Below, one piece after another: positions 18,851 to 26,776 of a stretch of DNA of 27,992 nt. The stretch comes from a virus. Where the stretch lies: IMG/VR virus record IMGVR_UViG_3300001533_002285, positions 1 to 27,992 of that record, one strand, 5' to 3'. The position numbers and the translations under genes were made by a program. The first letter of the stretch is position 1, and each line of letters begins with the position of its first letter. The notes beneath the pieces were generated by a model, which worked only from the letters and a program-made list of their open reading frames with translations, was not told the origin of the DNA and ran no database searches.

Positions 18851-19608
18851 TTTTTAATATTTAATTTTTTAGATATATCAGATAAAATTAATTCAAATTT
18901 TTTCAAATCATCTTTATTAATATTATATTTATTTCCTTTAGATATAATTATATCTATTAAATTAAATTCATTTGTTATTTCAACACACAAATCTAAATTT
19001 GATAATATTGATGATATTATTTCTAATATTATACTTAATTGTTTATTATATGAATATTTTAAAAATTTTCTTTTATTATTTGTTATTTTTTTATTATTTG
19101 TTATTTTATTTAATTTTAATTCTCTTTGTATTTTTTTATCTATAAGATAAAAATTTCTAGGACTATACCATTGATTAATATTATTATTAACTTTAACTTT
19201 ATCTATTAATTCTACATCACGATAATTTTTATATAATTCATAATCAACAATTGAATAATAATTATTTTCTTTTAAATATTTTGAATTTGTATAACCACAT
19301 TTTACAATTAAACCTTTTAAATTATTAAAATTTTCATTATAAAACATAAGATTATTTTTATAATTAAAATTATTAGGTTTAGAATTATCAAAATCTTCTA
19401 CTTTATTTAAATTAATATTTTCATCAATTGGTTTAAAATATTTAGTATTCATATAATATGTGTTTATACTATTTATATAATATTTTCTATAAATAACATT
19501 ATCAAAATTTTTTACTGTTAATATTTTATTTATTTCATAAATACAATTTTTAAAAATTTTTGATGTAGATTCTATACATATTACTTTAATATTTTCATTC
19601 ATTTTCAT
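18847..19608 (-). CDS. Hypothetical protein, 253 aa
   Basis: Not recognised. The first 55 residues look like a small beta-barrel domain (KVICIESTSKIFKNCIYEIN, ending INTYYMNTKYFKPIDENINL). A second stretch repeats the theme (LIVKCGYTNSKYLKENNYYS). Residues 190-250 are helical (SYNKQLSIILEIISSILSNL, DDLKKFELILSDISKKLNIK). It is rich in Asn and Lys. It is first in the minus-strand operon of four overlapping genes. ATG 19608 (MKMNEN) or the ATG two codons later may be the start. No consensus promoter is visible upstream on the minus strand. Confidence 0.7.
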   Translation of the reverse strand: MKMNENIKVICIESTSKIFKNCIYEINKILTVKNFDNVIYRKYYINSINTYYMNTKYFKPIDENINLNKVEDFDNSKPNNFNYKNNLMFYNENFNNLKGLIVKCGYTNSKYLKENNYYSIVDYELYKNYRDVELIDKVKVNNNINQWYSPRNFYLIDKKIQRELKLNKITNNKKITNNKRKFLKYSYNKQLSIILEIISSILSNLDLCVEITNEFNLIDIIISKGNKYNINKDDLKKFELILSDISKKLNIKK

Positions 19609-19656
19609 TCTATTTTTATTTTAAAAATAATAAAAATTATATTTAAAAAAAATTTC

Positions 19657-19670
19657 TTATATTAATATAA
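19657..19670. promoter_or_regulatory. Perfect palindrome between divergent genes
   Basis: TTATATTAATATAA is a 14-bp perfect palindrome in the 130-base gap between the minus-strand operon and the + strand gene at 19741. It could be an operator, though in such AT-rich DNA chance is a real possibility. Confidence 0.3.
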
Positions 19671-19740
19671 TAAACTTTTATTTTTTTTTTAATATAATTT
19701 TTTATTATATTAATAATTGAAATTTAATATTAAAAAATTT

Positions 19741-20049
19741 ATGGATTTATTAAAAGAAGAACAAAAATTAGATATGTTTGGTGTTCCATTAAATATTGGA
19801 GATTGGGTATATGATATAGAAGATAAATTATTTTTAGTAATTAATATTCAAGAATCTATAGAAAATGCAGCATATGCAGAATGTGTTAGTTATTTTAAAA
19901 AATATGATTGTATTATGAGTAGAGATATTTTAACTAAATTTTTAAAAAAAGTAGATATTATTGCTGGTCATTCTAGATTAGAATATGATATTCTTTTAAA
20001 AGAATATAAACCATTAATTAGAAAGAAAAAATTAAATAAATTTTTGTAA
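19741..20049 (+). CDS. Hypothetical protein, 102 aa
   Basis: ATG 19741 is preferred; an in-frame TTG at 19717 would add MKFNIKKF. Not recognised. The segment LNIGDWVYDIEDKLFLVINI is a small SH3-like beta pattern seen in many phage proteins. The remainder includes AYAECVSYFKKYDCIMSRDI and a basic end (YKPLIRKKKLNKFL). It stands 19 bases upstream of the ClpS gene in the same orientation, so they share a transcript. That context could mean a role linked to proteolysis, but no motif supports it. Confidence 0.65.
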   Translation: MDLLKEEQKLDMFGVPLNIGDWVYDIEDKLFLVINIQESIENAAYAECVSYFKKYDCIMSRDILTKFLKKVDIIAGHSRLEYDILLKEYKPLIRKKKLNKFL

Positions 20050-20068
20050 AATTTAAAAATAAAAAATT

Positions 20069-20344
20069 ATGTTAGAAACTGTAAAAGAAAAAAAATCAAA
20101 AAAGAAAGATAAGAAAAAAGACAAATCAACTTTAATTATTTATAATGATGATGTAAATTCTTTTGAATGGGTTATTAAATCATTAATAGATATTTGTGAA
20201 CATACTCCTGAACAAGCACATCAATGTGCTTTAATAGCTCATAATAAAGGGAAATGTGATGTTAAACATGGTGAAAAAGAAATTCTTTTAGATATGAAAA
20301 GAAAATTAAATGAAAGAAAAATAGAAGCAATTGTTGAAGATTAA
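20069..20344 (+). CDS. clpS: ClpS-like adaptor for the Clp unfoldase
   Basis: 91 residues. After a lysine-rich extension (residues 8-19) comes the ClpS core: LIIYNDDVNSFEWVIKSL (N26, D27, D28), ICEHTPEQAHQCALIAHNKG (H58) and CDVKHGEKEILLDMKRKL. N26/D27 and H58 correspond to residues that hold the alpha-amino group of N-degron substrates. NDDVN-F and EHTPEQA are typical of Bacteroidota ClpS, suggesting acquisition from a host. ClpS delivers substrates with destabilising N-termini to ClpA or ClpC. A ClpC-type gene lies 4.3 kb downstream. The added lysine-rich N-terminus replaces the flexible extension that normally engages the unfoldase. Confidence 0.93.
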   Translation: MLETVKEKKSKKKDKKKDKSTLIIYNDDVNSFEWVIKSLIDICEHTPEQAHQCALIAHNKGKCDVKHGEKEILLDMKRKLNERKIEAIVED

Positions 20345-20383
20345 TTTTAATATATAAAAATCTAAAAAAAATAAATTAATTTA

Positions 20384-20809
20384 ATGAGATTAAAAGATTT
20401 TTTAATAGAAACTATATCTGAAACAATAAAAAATTATAATGAATTTTCAATTTTAGAATGGTTAAATATATTTTTAGAATATGAAAATATATTTTTAAAT
20501 TACCCACAAGTAAAAAATATAAATTTTTTTAATGACGAATATTTTGAACAAAGTTATGATAATTTTAATATTGAAAATTTTGAAATAATGGACGTAGATT
20601 TAGATTCTGATAAATTATTTTTTAGAGGTGATATTAATCAAGAATCTACTGAAATTTTATGTTCATATATTGATGATTCAATAGAATTTGAAATATTAGA
20701 AGAAGATAATTATGATTTATCTTTAACAGATGAAGAATTCTTAAAAAAAATTTTCGGTAAAAATTGGATTAAAATACTAGAAGAAAATTATAATTATAAA
20801 CATATATAA
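20384..20809 (+). CDS. Hypothetical acidic protein, 141 aa
   Basis: Not recognised. Strongly acidic and aromatic: EWLNIFLEYENIFLNYPQVK, MDVDLDSDKLFFRGDINQES, then IEFEILEEDNYDLSLTDEEF and LKKIFGKNWIKILEENYNYK. The N-terminus MRLKDFLIETISETIKNY is an amphipathic helix with F, L and E spaced as in phage capsid-targeting leaders, but this is weak evidence. It follows ClpS by 40 bases on the same strand. An acidic DNA-mimic role is possible but unproven. Confidence 0.65.
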   Translation: MRLKDFLIETISETIKNYNEFSILEWLNIFLEYENIFLNYPQVKNINFFNDEYFEQSYDNFNIENFEIMDVDLDSDKLFFRGDINQESTEILCSYIDDSIEFEILEEDNYDLSLTDEEFLKKIFGKNWIKILEENYNYKHI

Positions 20810-20903
20810 AATAAATAATTTATAATATAGTTTATCATAATTTTGCATTTTTGTATTTTTAATTATAAAATTAAATATATAAAGAAAAGTAAATTTTTTT
20901 ATT

Positions 20904-21671
20904 ATGGGTAAATTAAATGAAAATATGACAAGAAAACATAATTGGGATCAATTACAATATATACAAAAAAAAATTGATAAAGAAGGTGGTGATATTTCTA
21001 AAAAATTGGGAGGTGAATATAAAAATCAAGAAAAAACAGCTAATTCATTATGGATAGATAATCCATTAAAAAAAGATATTGATTTATCAGATAATGAACC
21101 TAATGCTAATACACATACTGATCCACAGTTAAAAGATTTACCTAAAAATTCTTTAATAAAAGAATTTAAAATTTTTGAAAAAGAACAAGAAGAACAAGAA
21201 GATAGAGGCAATTATAATAAAATACAAAGAAATATGAAAACAATTAGGACATGGAATAATTATTATAATGATAATGTTGGTGGAAATTCTAATCCAGAAA
21301 AAGCAAGAAATGTTTTAGCTGGTCGTCAAGTTAAAATGGGCGATGATGAAGTGGGATATATAGAAGATTTTAAAAAGGATGGTGTTTTAGTACAGACAAT
21401 AGATAATAAAGGAAATAGAATAGTTAAATTTTCAGAAATTATTAAAAATTATAAAAAAGATGAAGATAAAGAAGAAAAAAAAGAAGATTTATCTTTACAA
21501 GGTCCTAATCAAGAAAATAAAATAGATAAAGAAGAAAAATCATTAAAAGTTAAAAAATTAGATGATAAAGGTAAAGAAGATAAAAAAACTAAAAATATTG
21601 CAGATAAAATTTATAAAACTAAAGATATAAAGTTAAAAAAGTTAAATGATTTTGGTAAATCTAATTTTTAA
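20904..21671 (+). CDS. Hypothetical charged protein with internal SH3-like segment, 255 aa
   Basis: Not recognised. It is mostly charged and probably disordered. Residues 1-60 contain ENMTRKHNWDQLQYIQKKID, and a Lys/Glu-rich tail from about 185 repeats LKVKKLDDKGK and LKKLNDFGK. In between, LAGRQVKMGDDEVGYIEDFK and KDGVLVQTIDNKGNRIVKFS form a compact beta segment of SH3 type. The segment SLIKEFKIFEKEQEEQED is an acidic amphipathic helix. Such architecture fits scaffold, core or assembly proteins, but this is speculative. No consensus promoter; ATATATAAAG lies 25 bases before the ATG. Confidence 0.65.
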   Translation: MGKLNENMTRKHNWDQLQYIQKKIDKEGGDISKKLGGEYKNQEKTANSLWIDNPLKKDIDLSDNEPNANTHTDPQLKDLPKNSLIKEFKIFEKEQEEQEDRGNYNKIQRNMKTIRTWNNYYNDNVGGNSNPEKARNVLAGRQVKMGDDEVGYIEDFKKDGVLVQTIDNKGNRIVKFSEIIKNYKKDEDKEEKKEDLSLQGPNQENKIDKEEKSLKVKKLDDKGKEDKKTKNIADKIYKTKDIKLKKLNDFGKSNF

Positions 21672-21785
21672 TAATTTTCTTTATTTTATTCCTTAATTTT
21701 TATTTATTTTAATATTTATAATAAACATTTTTTATTTATTTTGTATAATAATTATTAATAACTTTATAAAATAAAATAAAATAAA

Positions 21786-22271
21786 ATGATTTTTTATTTA
21801 AGTAACAATGAAAAAATAAATAATTTAAAAGATTATATTTTAAATTATTTAAATAATAATCCAGAAGTTAAATTATATATTGGAACTGATTCTCAAAGAA
21901 AAAAAGGTGGGAAAATTACTTATATATCCACAATATGTTTTAGACATATTGGAAAAGGTGTACATATTATACATAAAAAATATGTTGGTAAATTTACAAA
22001 AGATTTATTTTCAAAATTATGGAAGGAACTTGAATTTAGTATAGAAATTGCAAATGAAATAAATAAATATATTGATAGAAATGAAATAACTATTGATTTA
22101 GATTTAAATAGTTTAAAAAAATGGGAATCTAATGTTGCACATGACGCAGCAAGGGGTTATGTAATTGGATTAGGATATAATGTAAGAACAAAACCATATG
22201 GTTGGGCAGCCTCTAGAGCTTCAGATCATTTATCTAAAAGAAAAAAGAAAAGAAATATTAAAATTAAATAA
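21786..22271 (+). CDS. YkuK/DUF458-type RNase H-fold protein
   Basis: 161 residues. LYIGTDSQRKKGGKITYIST (D35) is the first strand and acidic residue of an RNase H-like fold. KELEFSIEIANEIN supplies the family's helical Glu, ITIDLDLNS the next acidic strand, and HDAARGYVIGLGYNVRTKPY with ASRASDHLS the glycine-rich end. This order is that of the YkuK/DUF458 family, predicted nucleases related to RNase H, with no settled substrate. The gene ends one base before the antisense homing endonuclease gene. No host-type promoter is seen upstream. Confidence 0.82.
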   Translation: MIFYLSNNEKINNLKDYILNYLNNNPEVKLYIGTDSQRKKGGKITYISTICFRHIGKGVHIIHKKYVGKFTKDLFSKLWKELEFSIEIANEINKYIDRNEITIDLDLNSLKKWESNVAHDAARGYVIGLGYNVRTKPYGWAASRASDHLSKRKKKRNIKIK

Positions 22272-23321
22272 TTATATTTTATTCCATTTTCTTTCCATGA
22301 AAGGAATATTTAGAATTAAAATTTCATTTTTTAATAATTTTAAAATTTTATTATTTGACACACAAAGATAAGAATAATTATTTTTGTTTATTTTTGAAAA
22401 TGTTTTATCTTTATTTATTTGAAAATAATCATAAATAAAATTTTCAATAAAAATTAAATTTTTTAACCAAGAAGAATGAAGTTTAATTCTTAAATTACAA
22501 TCTTTCCTATTTTTTAATTTTGTAATAGATCCATCACCGTCTATAAATCCTATAATTAAAGATAATAAATATTCATTTTTAAAATTAAATAAATAAAAAT
22601 CAATAGGATTATAGGTTTTATTAGAATTATAAATATGAAATTTCTTTATAATTTTATTAAATATATCAATGTTTTGAAATGAAATTCTACAATTTTTATT
22701 ATATTTATAAATATTAGTTTCTATAAAAGATTCAAATAATTTTAAATGATTTATATCTTTATTAGATAATGTTAAAAATATTCTTTTATTTTTTAAATCA
22801 AAATATCCATCAGCTAATAAAAAACCCATCCAATAAAAACTATTAATATTATTTTCAAATAATTTATTCATTTTAGATTTTCTTAAAAAATCATTATTTC
22901 TTTTTAGTTTTAATTCTTCTGCTTTTTGTTTAATTGCATCCCAGCTTCTATTAATATTTGATAATAAAAAATTTTTATCTTTATTATAATAATTTTCTTT
23001 TAGAAAAATTAATTCTTTTTTATTCCAAAAATTATTATGTATTTTTATATTTAATTGATTTGCTTTTCTTAAAATGGAATCCCAATTTTTATTTAATAAT
23101 TTTAATAATTCATCTTTATTTTTATATTTTTTTAATATTTCTAAATCTTTTGATGTCCATTGATTATTTCTTGGTGTTGATATTTTTAATTTTAATTTTT
23201 TAGATTTTTTCTTTATAGATATAATTGATCTATTTTTAAATAAAGATAATAATTCATTATTATCTATTATTTTATTGTTTAATGATTTTAGTAAATTAAT
23301 TTCTTTTTCTAACCATTTCAT
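22272..23321 (-). CDS. LAGLIDADG homing endonuclease with N-terminal Myb/SANT-like repeats
   Basis: 349 residues. Residues 1-140 hold three related segments (ITKKSKKLKL-like, W..ILRKANQLNIK, W.AIKQKAEELKLK), which look like helix-turn-helix target-recognition repeats. Two LAGLIDADG motifs follow: FYWMGFLLADGYF (163-174, D171) and LIIGFIDGDGSI (255-266, D261), so one chain forms both active sites. Such enzymes cut a long specific DNA site to copy their own gene. It is antisense to both neighbours and abuts the YkuK-like gene at its 3' end, as expected for a recent insertion into an intergenic site. No intron is seen. Confidence 0.9.
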   Translation of the reverse strand: MKWLEKEINLLKSLNNKIIDNNELLSLFKNRSIISIKKKSKKLKLKISTPRNNQWTSKDLEILKKYKNKDELLKLLNKNWDSILRKANQLNIKIHNNFWNKKELIFLKENYYNKDKNFLLSNINRSWDAIKQKAEELKLKRNNDFLRKSKMNKLFENNINSFYWMGFLLADGYFDLKNKRIFLTLSNKDINHLKLFESFIETNIYKYNKNCRISFQNIDIFNKIIKKFHIYNSNKTYNPIDFYLFNFKNEYLLSLIIGFIDGDGSITKLKNRKDCNLRIKLHSSWLKNLIFIENFIYDYFQINKDKTFSKINKNNYSYLCVSNNKILKLLKNEILILNIPFMERKWNKI

Positions 23322-23350
23322 AAACTTTATATAAATTTTTAAATAAAAAG

Positions 23351-23381
23351 TTGGATTTTTAATTATTTTTTTGTATATTTG
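23351..23381 (+). promoter_or_regulatory. Promoter for the metallophosphoesterase gene
   Basis: TATATTTG 23374-23381 with TTGG (23351-23354) after a 19-base spacer. This is the only host-type promoter I can see in the right arm. Confidence 0.55.
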
Positions 23382-23413
23382 TAAATATATTATTAAAAGA
23401 AAAATATAAAATT

Positions 23414-23971
23414 ATGAAACAGTGGATAATAACAGATACACATTTTAATCATAAGAACATTGTTAAGTATGAAAATCGTCCAATTAATTATAAAGAAATT
23501 ATAATAAAAAATTGTTGTGAATTAATTTCACCAGAAGATGAATTATATCATCTAGGTGATGTTATTTTTTCAAGAAAAAGTGAATTATATGATATATTAT
23601 TAAAAATCCCTGGAAAAAAATTTTTAACAAAAGGAAATCATGATGATGAAAAAGCACAGTGGTTTAAAAATAAGGGATTTGATGTTGTTTCTAAATATTT
23701 ATTTGTGGATAATATTTTACTTTCACATATTCCTATGGATTTAGAACCTTTTAAAGATATGAATATTAAATTTAATATTCATGGTCATTTTCATAGAAAT
23801 GATAGAAAAGAAGTTTCTAGAAATAAAGAATTTTATCCTTTTTATAGTAATTTTCATTTTAATTTATCTATTGAAGAAATGGATTATAAACCAGTTTTAT
23901 TATATGAATTTATCAACAAAAAAATTTTAGAATTAAAAACTAAATTAACTAAAAAAAATTTAATAAATTAA
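23414..23971 (+). CDS. Calcineurin-like metallophosphoesterase
   Basis: 185 residues. All five metal-site motifs are present in order: D8-x-H10 (ITDTHF), GDVIF (D49), GNHD (N75, H76, D77), SHIP (H105) and GHFH (H125, H127). The enzyme should be a binuclear metal phosphatase or phosphodiesterase acting in the cytoplasm. The next gene, ten bases away, is an RNA ligase, so a role in trimming 2',3'-cyclic or 3' phosphates before ligation is an attractive inference. Phosphatase domains of this fold do this in bacterial Pnkp. Substrate is otherwise open. The short length matches compact phage members of the family. Confidence 0.92.
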   Translation: MKQWIITDTHFNHKNIVKYENRPINYKEIIIKNCCELISPEDELYHLGDVIFSRKSELYDILLKIPGKKFLTKGNHDDEKAQWFKNKGFDVVSKYLFVDNILLSHIPMDLEPFKDMNIKFNIHGHFHRNDRKEVSRNKEFYPFYSNFHFNLSIEEMDYKPVLLYEFINKKILELKTKLTKKNLIN

Positions 23972-23980
23972 ATATAAATA

Positions 23981-24622
23981 ATGAAAAAATATATTAAATA
24001 TCCAAGAACATATCATCTTCCTGAATCTTATAATTCTAATGATGATAAAATATTAAAATCTGATGATTTTTTTAAAGGTAAAAAAGTTGTTGGAACAATT
24101 AAAATGGATGGTGAAAATTTTACAGGATATAATGATTATTGTCATGCTAGAAGTATAAATTCTAATTCACATCCTAGTAGAGATAAAGCAAAATATATTT
24201 GGTTTAAAAATTCATATTTATTAAAAGATGACAAAAGAGTTTGTTGTGAAAATTTATATGCTAAACATAATATTTATTATAAAAATTTAAAATCTTATTT
24301 ACTAGTATTTTCTATTTGGAAAAAGAATATTTGTTTATCTTGGAATGATACTTTAATATTTTCTAAAAAATTAGGATTAGAAACAGTAGATTATTTTTAT
24401 ATTGGTGATTATAATAAGGGAAAAATATTTGATTCATATAAAAATTATAAATTAAATTCAAAAGATAATGTTGAAGGTTTTGTGTTAAGATTATATGATT
24501 CATTTTTATATTATGAATTTTATAAATCTGTTGCTAAATTTGTCGAAAAATCTTTTAAAGAAAATATAACAAATGAACATTGGATAAATAAAAAAATTAT
24601 TCCAAATAAACTTTTTTATTAA
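23981..24622 (+). CDS. RNA ligase, nucleotidyltransferase core
   Basis: 213 residues. Motif I is TIKMDGEN (K41 as the AMP-accepting lysine, with D43, G44 and E45). Motif III is around YLLVFSIW, motif IV is VEGFVLRLY (E165, G166), and motif V has K186 in VAKFVEKSF. These belong to the RNA_ligase family (Rnl2-like fold). It is much shorter than T4 Rnl2 (334), so the C-terminal domain is reduced or absent. It should adenylate itself with ATP and seal nicked RNA. Together with the phosphoesterase just upstream it may repair tRNAs cut by host defence nucleases, which is inference. Confidence 0.9.
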   Translation: MKKYIKYPRTYHLPESYNSNDDKILKSDDFFKGKKVVGTIKMDGENFTGYNDYCHARSINSNSHPSRDKAKYIWFKNSYLLKDDKRVCCENLYAKHNIYYKNLKSYLLVFSIWKKNICLSWNDTLIFSKKLGLETVDYFYIGDYNKGKIFDSYKNYKLNSKDNVEGFVLRLYDSFLYYEFYKSVAKFVEKSFKENITNEHWINKKIIPNKLFY

Positions 24623-24680
24623 AAAAAATTATTTATATTAAAGAATATTTAATTATTTAAAAATTTAAAAATTTAAATTT

Positions 24681-26684
24681 ATGACTGAAAAATCTAATAA
24701 ATCTCAAACACCAGTTTTAGATAAATTTTCAACAGATTTGACTAAACTGGCAGAAGAAAATGCTTTAGATCCTATTATTGGTAGAAATAAAGAAATTCAA
24801 AGAATATCTCAAATTTTATCCAGAAGGAAAAAAAATAATCCAGTTTTAATTGGTGAACCTGGTGTTGGAAAATCAGCTATAGCTGAAGGTTTAGCAATTA
24901 GAATTATTAATAGGAATGTTCCTATAAAACTTTATGATAATAGAGTTGTTACTTTAGATATGGGATCACTTGTTGCTGGTACTAAATATAGGGGTCAATT
25001 TGAAGAAAGAATAAAATCTTTACTTGATGAAATTAAAAAATTAGATAATATTATCTTATTTGTTGATGAAATTCATACTATGGTTGGTGCTGGTGGTTCT
25101 TCTGGATCTTTAGATGCTGCTAATATGTTAAAACCATCATTAGCAAGGGGTGATATTCAAGTTATTGGAGCAACAACATTAGACGAATATAGAAAACATA
25201 TAGAAACTGATGGTGCTCTTGAAAGAAGATTTCAAAAAGTTATAGTTTCTCCAACTACAGTAGATGAAACACATGATATTCTTAAAAATATTAAAAGTAG
25301 ATATGAAAATCATCACAATGTTTCATATACAGATGAAGCAATTGAAGCTTGTGTTAAATTAACCAATAGATATATTACTGATAGAGCTTTACCAGATAAA
25401 GCTATTGATGCTTTAGATGAAGCTGGTTCAAGAACACAAATATCTTTTGAAGTTCCAAAATCTATGTTAAAAATAGAAGAAAAAATTGATAAAGCAAAAG
25501 AAAACAAAAAACAAGCTGTTAAAAAACAAGATTTTGAAAAAGCTGCAGAATATAGGGATAATGAAAAAAATTTAATAGAAGAATTAGAAATTGAAAAAGA
25601 AAAATGGGATAAAGAAATTTCTAAAAATAAAAAATTAGTTACAAAAGAAGATGTAGCTGAAGTAGTTTCTTTAATGAGTGGTGTTCCAGTTTCTAATGTT
25701 GAAACTGAAGAAGGTTCTAAACTAATATTATTAAAAGATAAAGTAGATAAATTAATTATTGGACAAAATGAAGCTGTTGAAAAAGTAGTAAAATCAATTC
25801 ATCGAAATAGAGCCGGGTTAAAAAACCCAAATAGACCAATTGGTTCTTTTGTTTTTTTGGGGCCTACTGGTGTTGGAAAAACACAACTTGCTAAAATATT
25901 GGCAAAAGAATTATTTGATTCAGAAGATAATCTTATAAGAATAGATATGTCAGAATATGGTGAAAAATTTTCTGCTTCAAGAATGATTGGTTCTCCTCCA
26001 GGTTATGTTGGATATGAAGAAGGTGGACAATTAACAGAAAAAGTAAGAAGAAAACCATATTCTATTGTTTTATTTGATGAAGTTGAAAAAGCACATCCAG
26101 ATATATTTAATTCTTTATTACAAATATTAGATGAAGGTCATATTACCGATAGTTTAGGTAGAAAAATTGATTTTAAAAATACAATAATTATTATGACTTC
26201 TAATTTGGGTGTAAAACAATTAAAAGAATTTGGTGGTGGTGTTGGTTTTCAAACAAAAAATAAGGTAGAAACCCAAAATGAATATAACAAAAATGTAATT
26301 AAAAAAGCTTTAAATAATCATTTTAGACCAGAATTTTTAAATAGAATTGATGATATTGTTATATTTAATTCATTAAATAAAAAAGATTTAATTAAAATTG
26401 TTGATATTGAATTAAAAGAATTAAAAGATAGAATAAAAGAAAATTCTTATGAATTAAAAATATCTAAAAAAGCTATGGAATTTTTAGCAGAAAAAGGTTA
26501 CGATCCACAATATGGGGCTAGACCATTAAATAGATCTATTCAGAAATATATAGAAGATCCAATTTCGGAAATTATTATTAAAGGAGAAATTTCTGAAGGT
26601 GATTCAATAAGAATTTCTTTTAAAGATAAAGATGAAGAATTAACTATAAAAGTTGGATATAACAAAGAAAAAATTTCTTCTTAA
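24681..26684 (+). CDS. clpC: ClpC-type AAA+ unfoldase lacking the N-terminal domain
   Basis: 667 residues against about 820-850 for ClpC. It begins right at the start of D1 (PVLDKFSTDLTKLAEENALD), so the 150-residue substrate/adaptor-binding N-domain is missing. D1 has Walker A GEPGVGKS (58-65) and Walker B with D129 and E130. A UVR-like middle segment (KKQDFEKAAEYRDNE, about 280-295) marks ClpC rather than ClpB or ClpA. D2 has Walker A GPTGVGKT (394-401). VGF at 521-523 sits where the ClpP-docking loop (IGF/LGF) is expected, so it may use host ClpP. It hydrolyses ATP to unfold proteins. Single-gene unit with a strong terminator; no consensus promoter upstream. Confidence 0.94.
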   Translation: MTEKSNKSQTPVLDKFSTDLTKLAEENALDPIIGRNKEIQRISQILSRRKKNNPVLIGEPGVGKSAIAEGLAIRIINRNVPIKLYDNRVVTLDMGSLVAGTKYRGQFEERIKSLLDEIKKLDNIILFVDEIHTMVGAGGSSGSLDAANMLKPSLARGDIQVIGATTLDEYRKHIETDGALERRFQKVIVSPTTVDETHDILKNIKSRYENHHNVSYTDEAIEACVKLTNRYITDRALPDKAIDALDEAGSRTQISFEVPKSMLKIEEKIDKAKENKKQAVKKQDFEKAAEYRDNEKNLIEELEIEKEKWDKEISKNKKLVTKEDVAEVVSLMSGVPVSNVETEEGSKLILLKDKVDKLIIGQNEAVEKVVKSIHRNRAGLKNPNRPIGSFVFLGPTGVGKTQLAKILAKELFDSEDNLIRIDMSEYGEKFSASRMIGSPPGYVGYEEGGQLTEKVRRKPYSIVLFDEVEKAHPDIFNSLLQILDEGHITDSLGRKIDFKNTIIIMTSNLGVKQLKEFGGGVGFQTKNKVETQNEYNKNVIKKALNNHFRPEFLNRIDDIVIFNSLNKKDLIKIVDIELKELKDRIKENSYELKISKKAMEFLAEKGYDPQYGARPLNRSIQKYIEDPISEIIIKGEISEGDSIRISFKDKDEELTIKVGYNKEKISS

Positions 26685-26706
26685 TTAAGAATTATTTAAT
26701 TTTAAT

Positions 26707-26744
26707 AAAAATCTCCTTATATTTATTATAAGGAGATTTTTTTA
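26707..26744 (+). terminator. Terminator after the ClpC-type gene
   Basis: Stem AAAAATCTCCTTATA / TATAAGGAGATTTTT with a short loop, then a T-run. Confidence 0.93.
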
Positions 26745-26776
26745 TATATAAGATAATAAATTAAATTTATATTTTA

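Noticed and set aside
20069-20344. Ribosomal L7/L12-like identity for the ClpS protein
   Set aside because: ClpS and L7/L12 share a fold, but the NDD, EHTPEQA and H..GK motifs are specific to ClpS.
24681-26684. ClpB disaggregase identity
   Set aside because: The long ClpB coiled coil is missing, a UVR-like middle segment is present, and a VGF ClpP-docking loop is found in D2.
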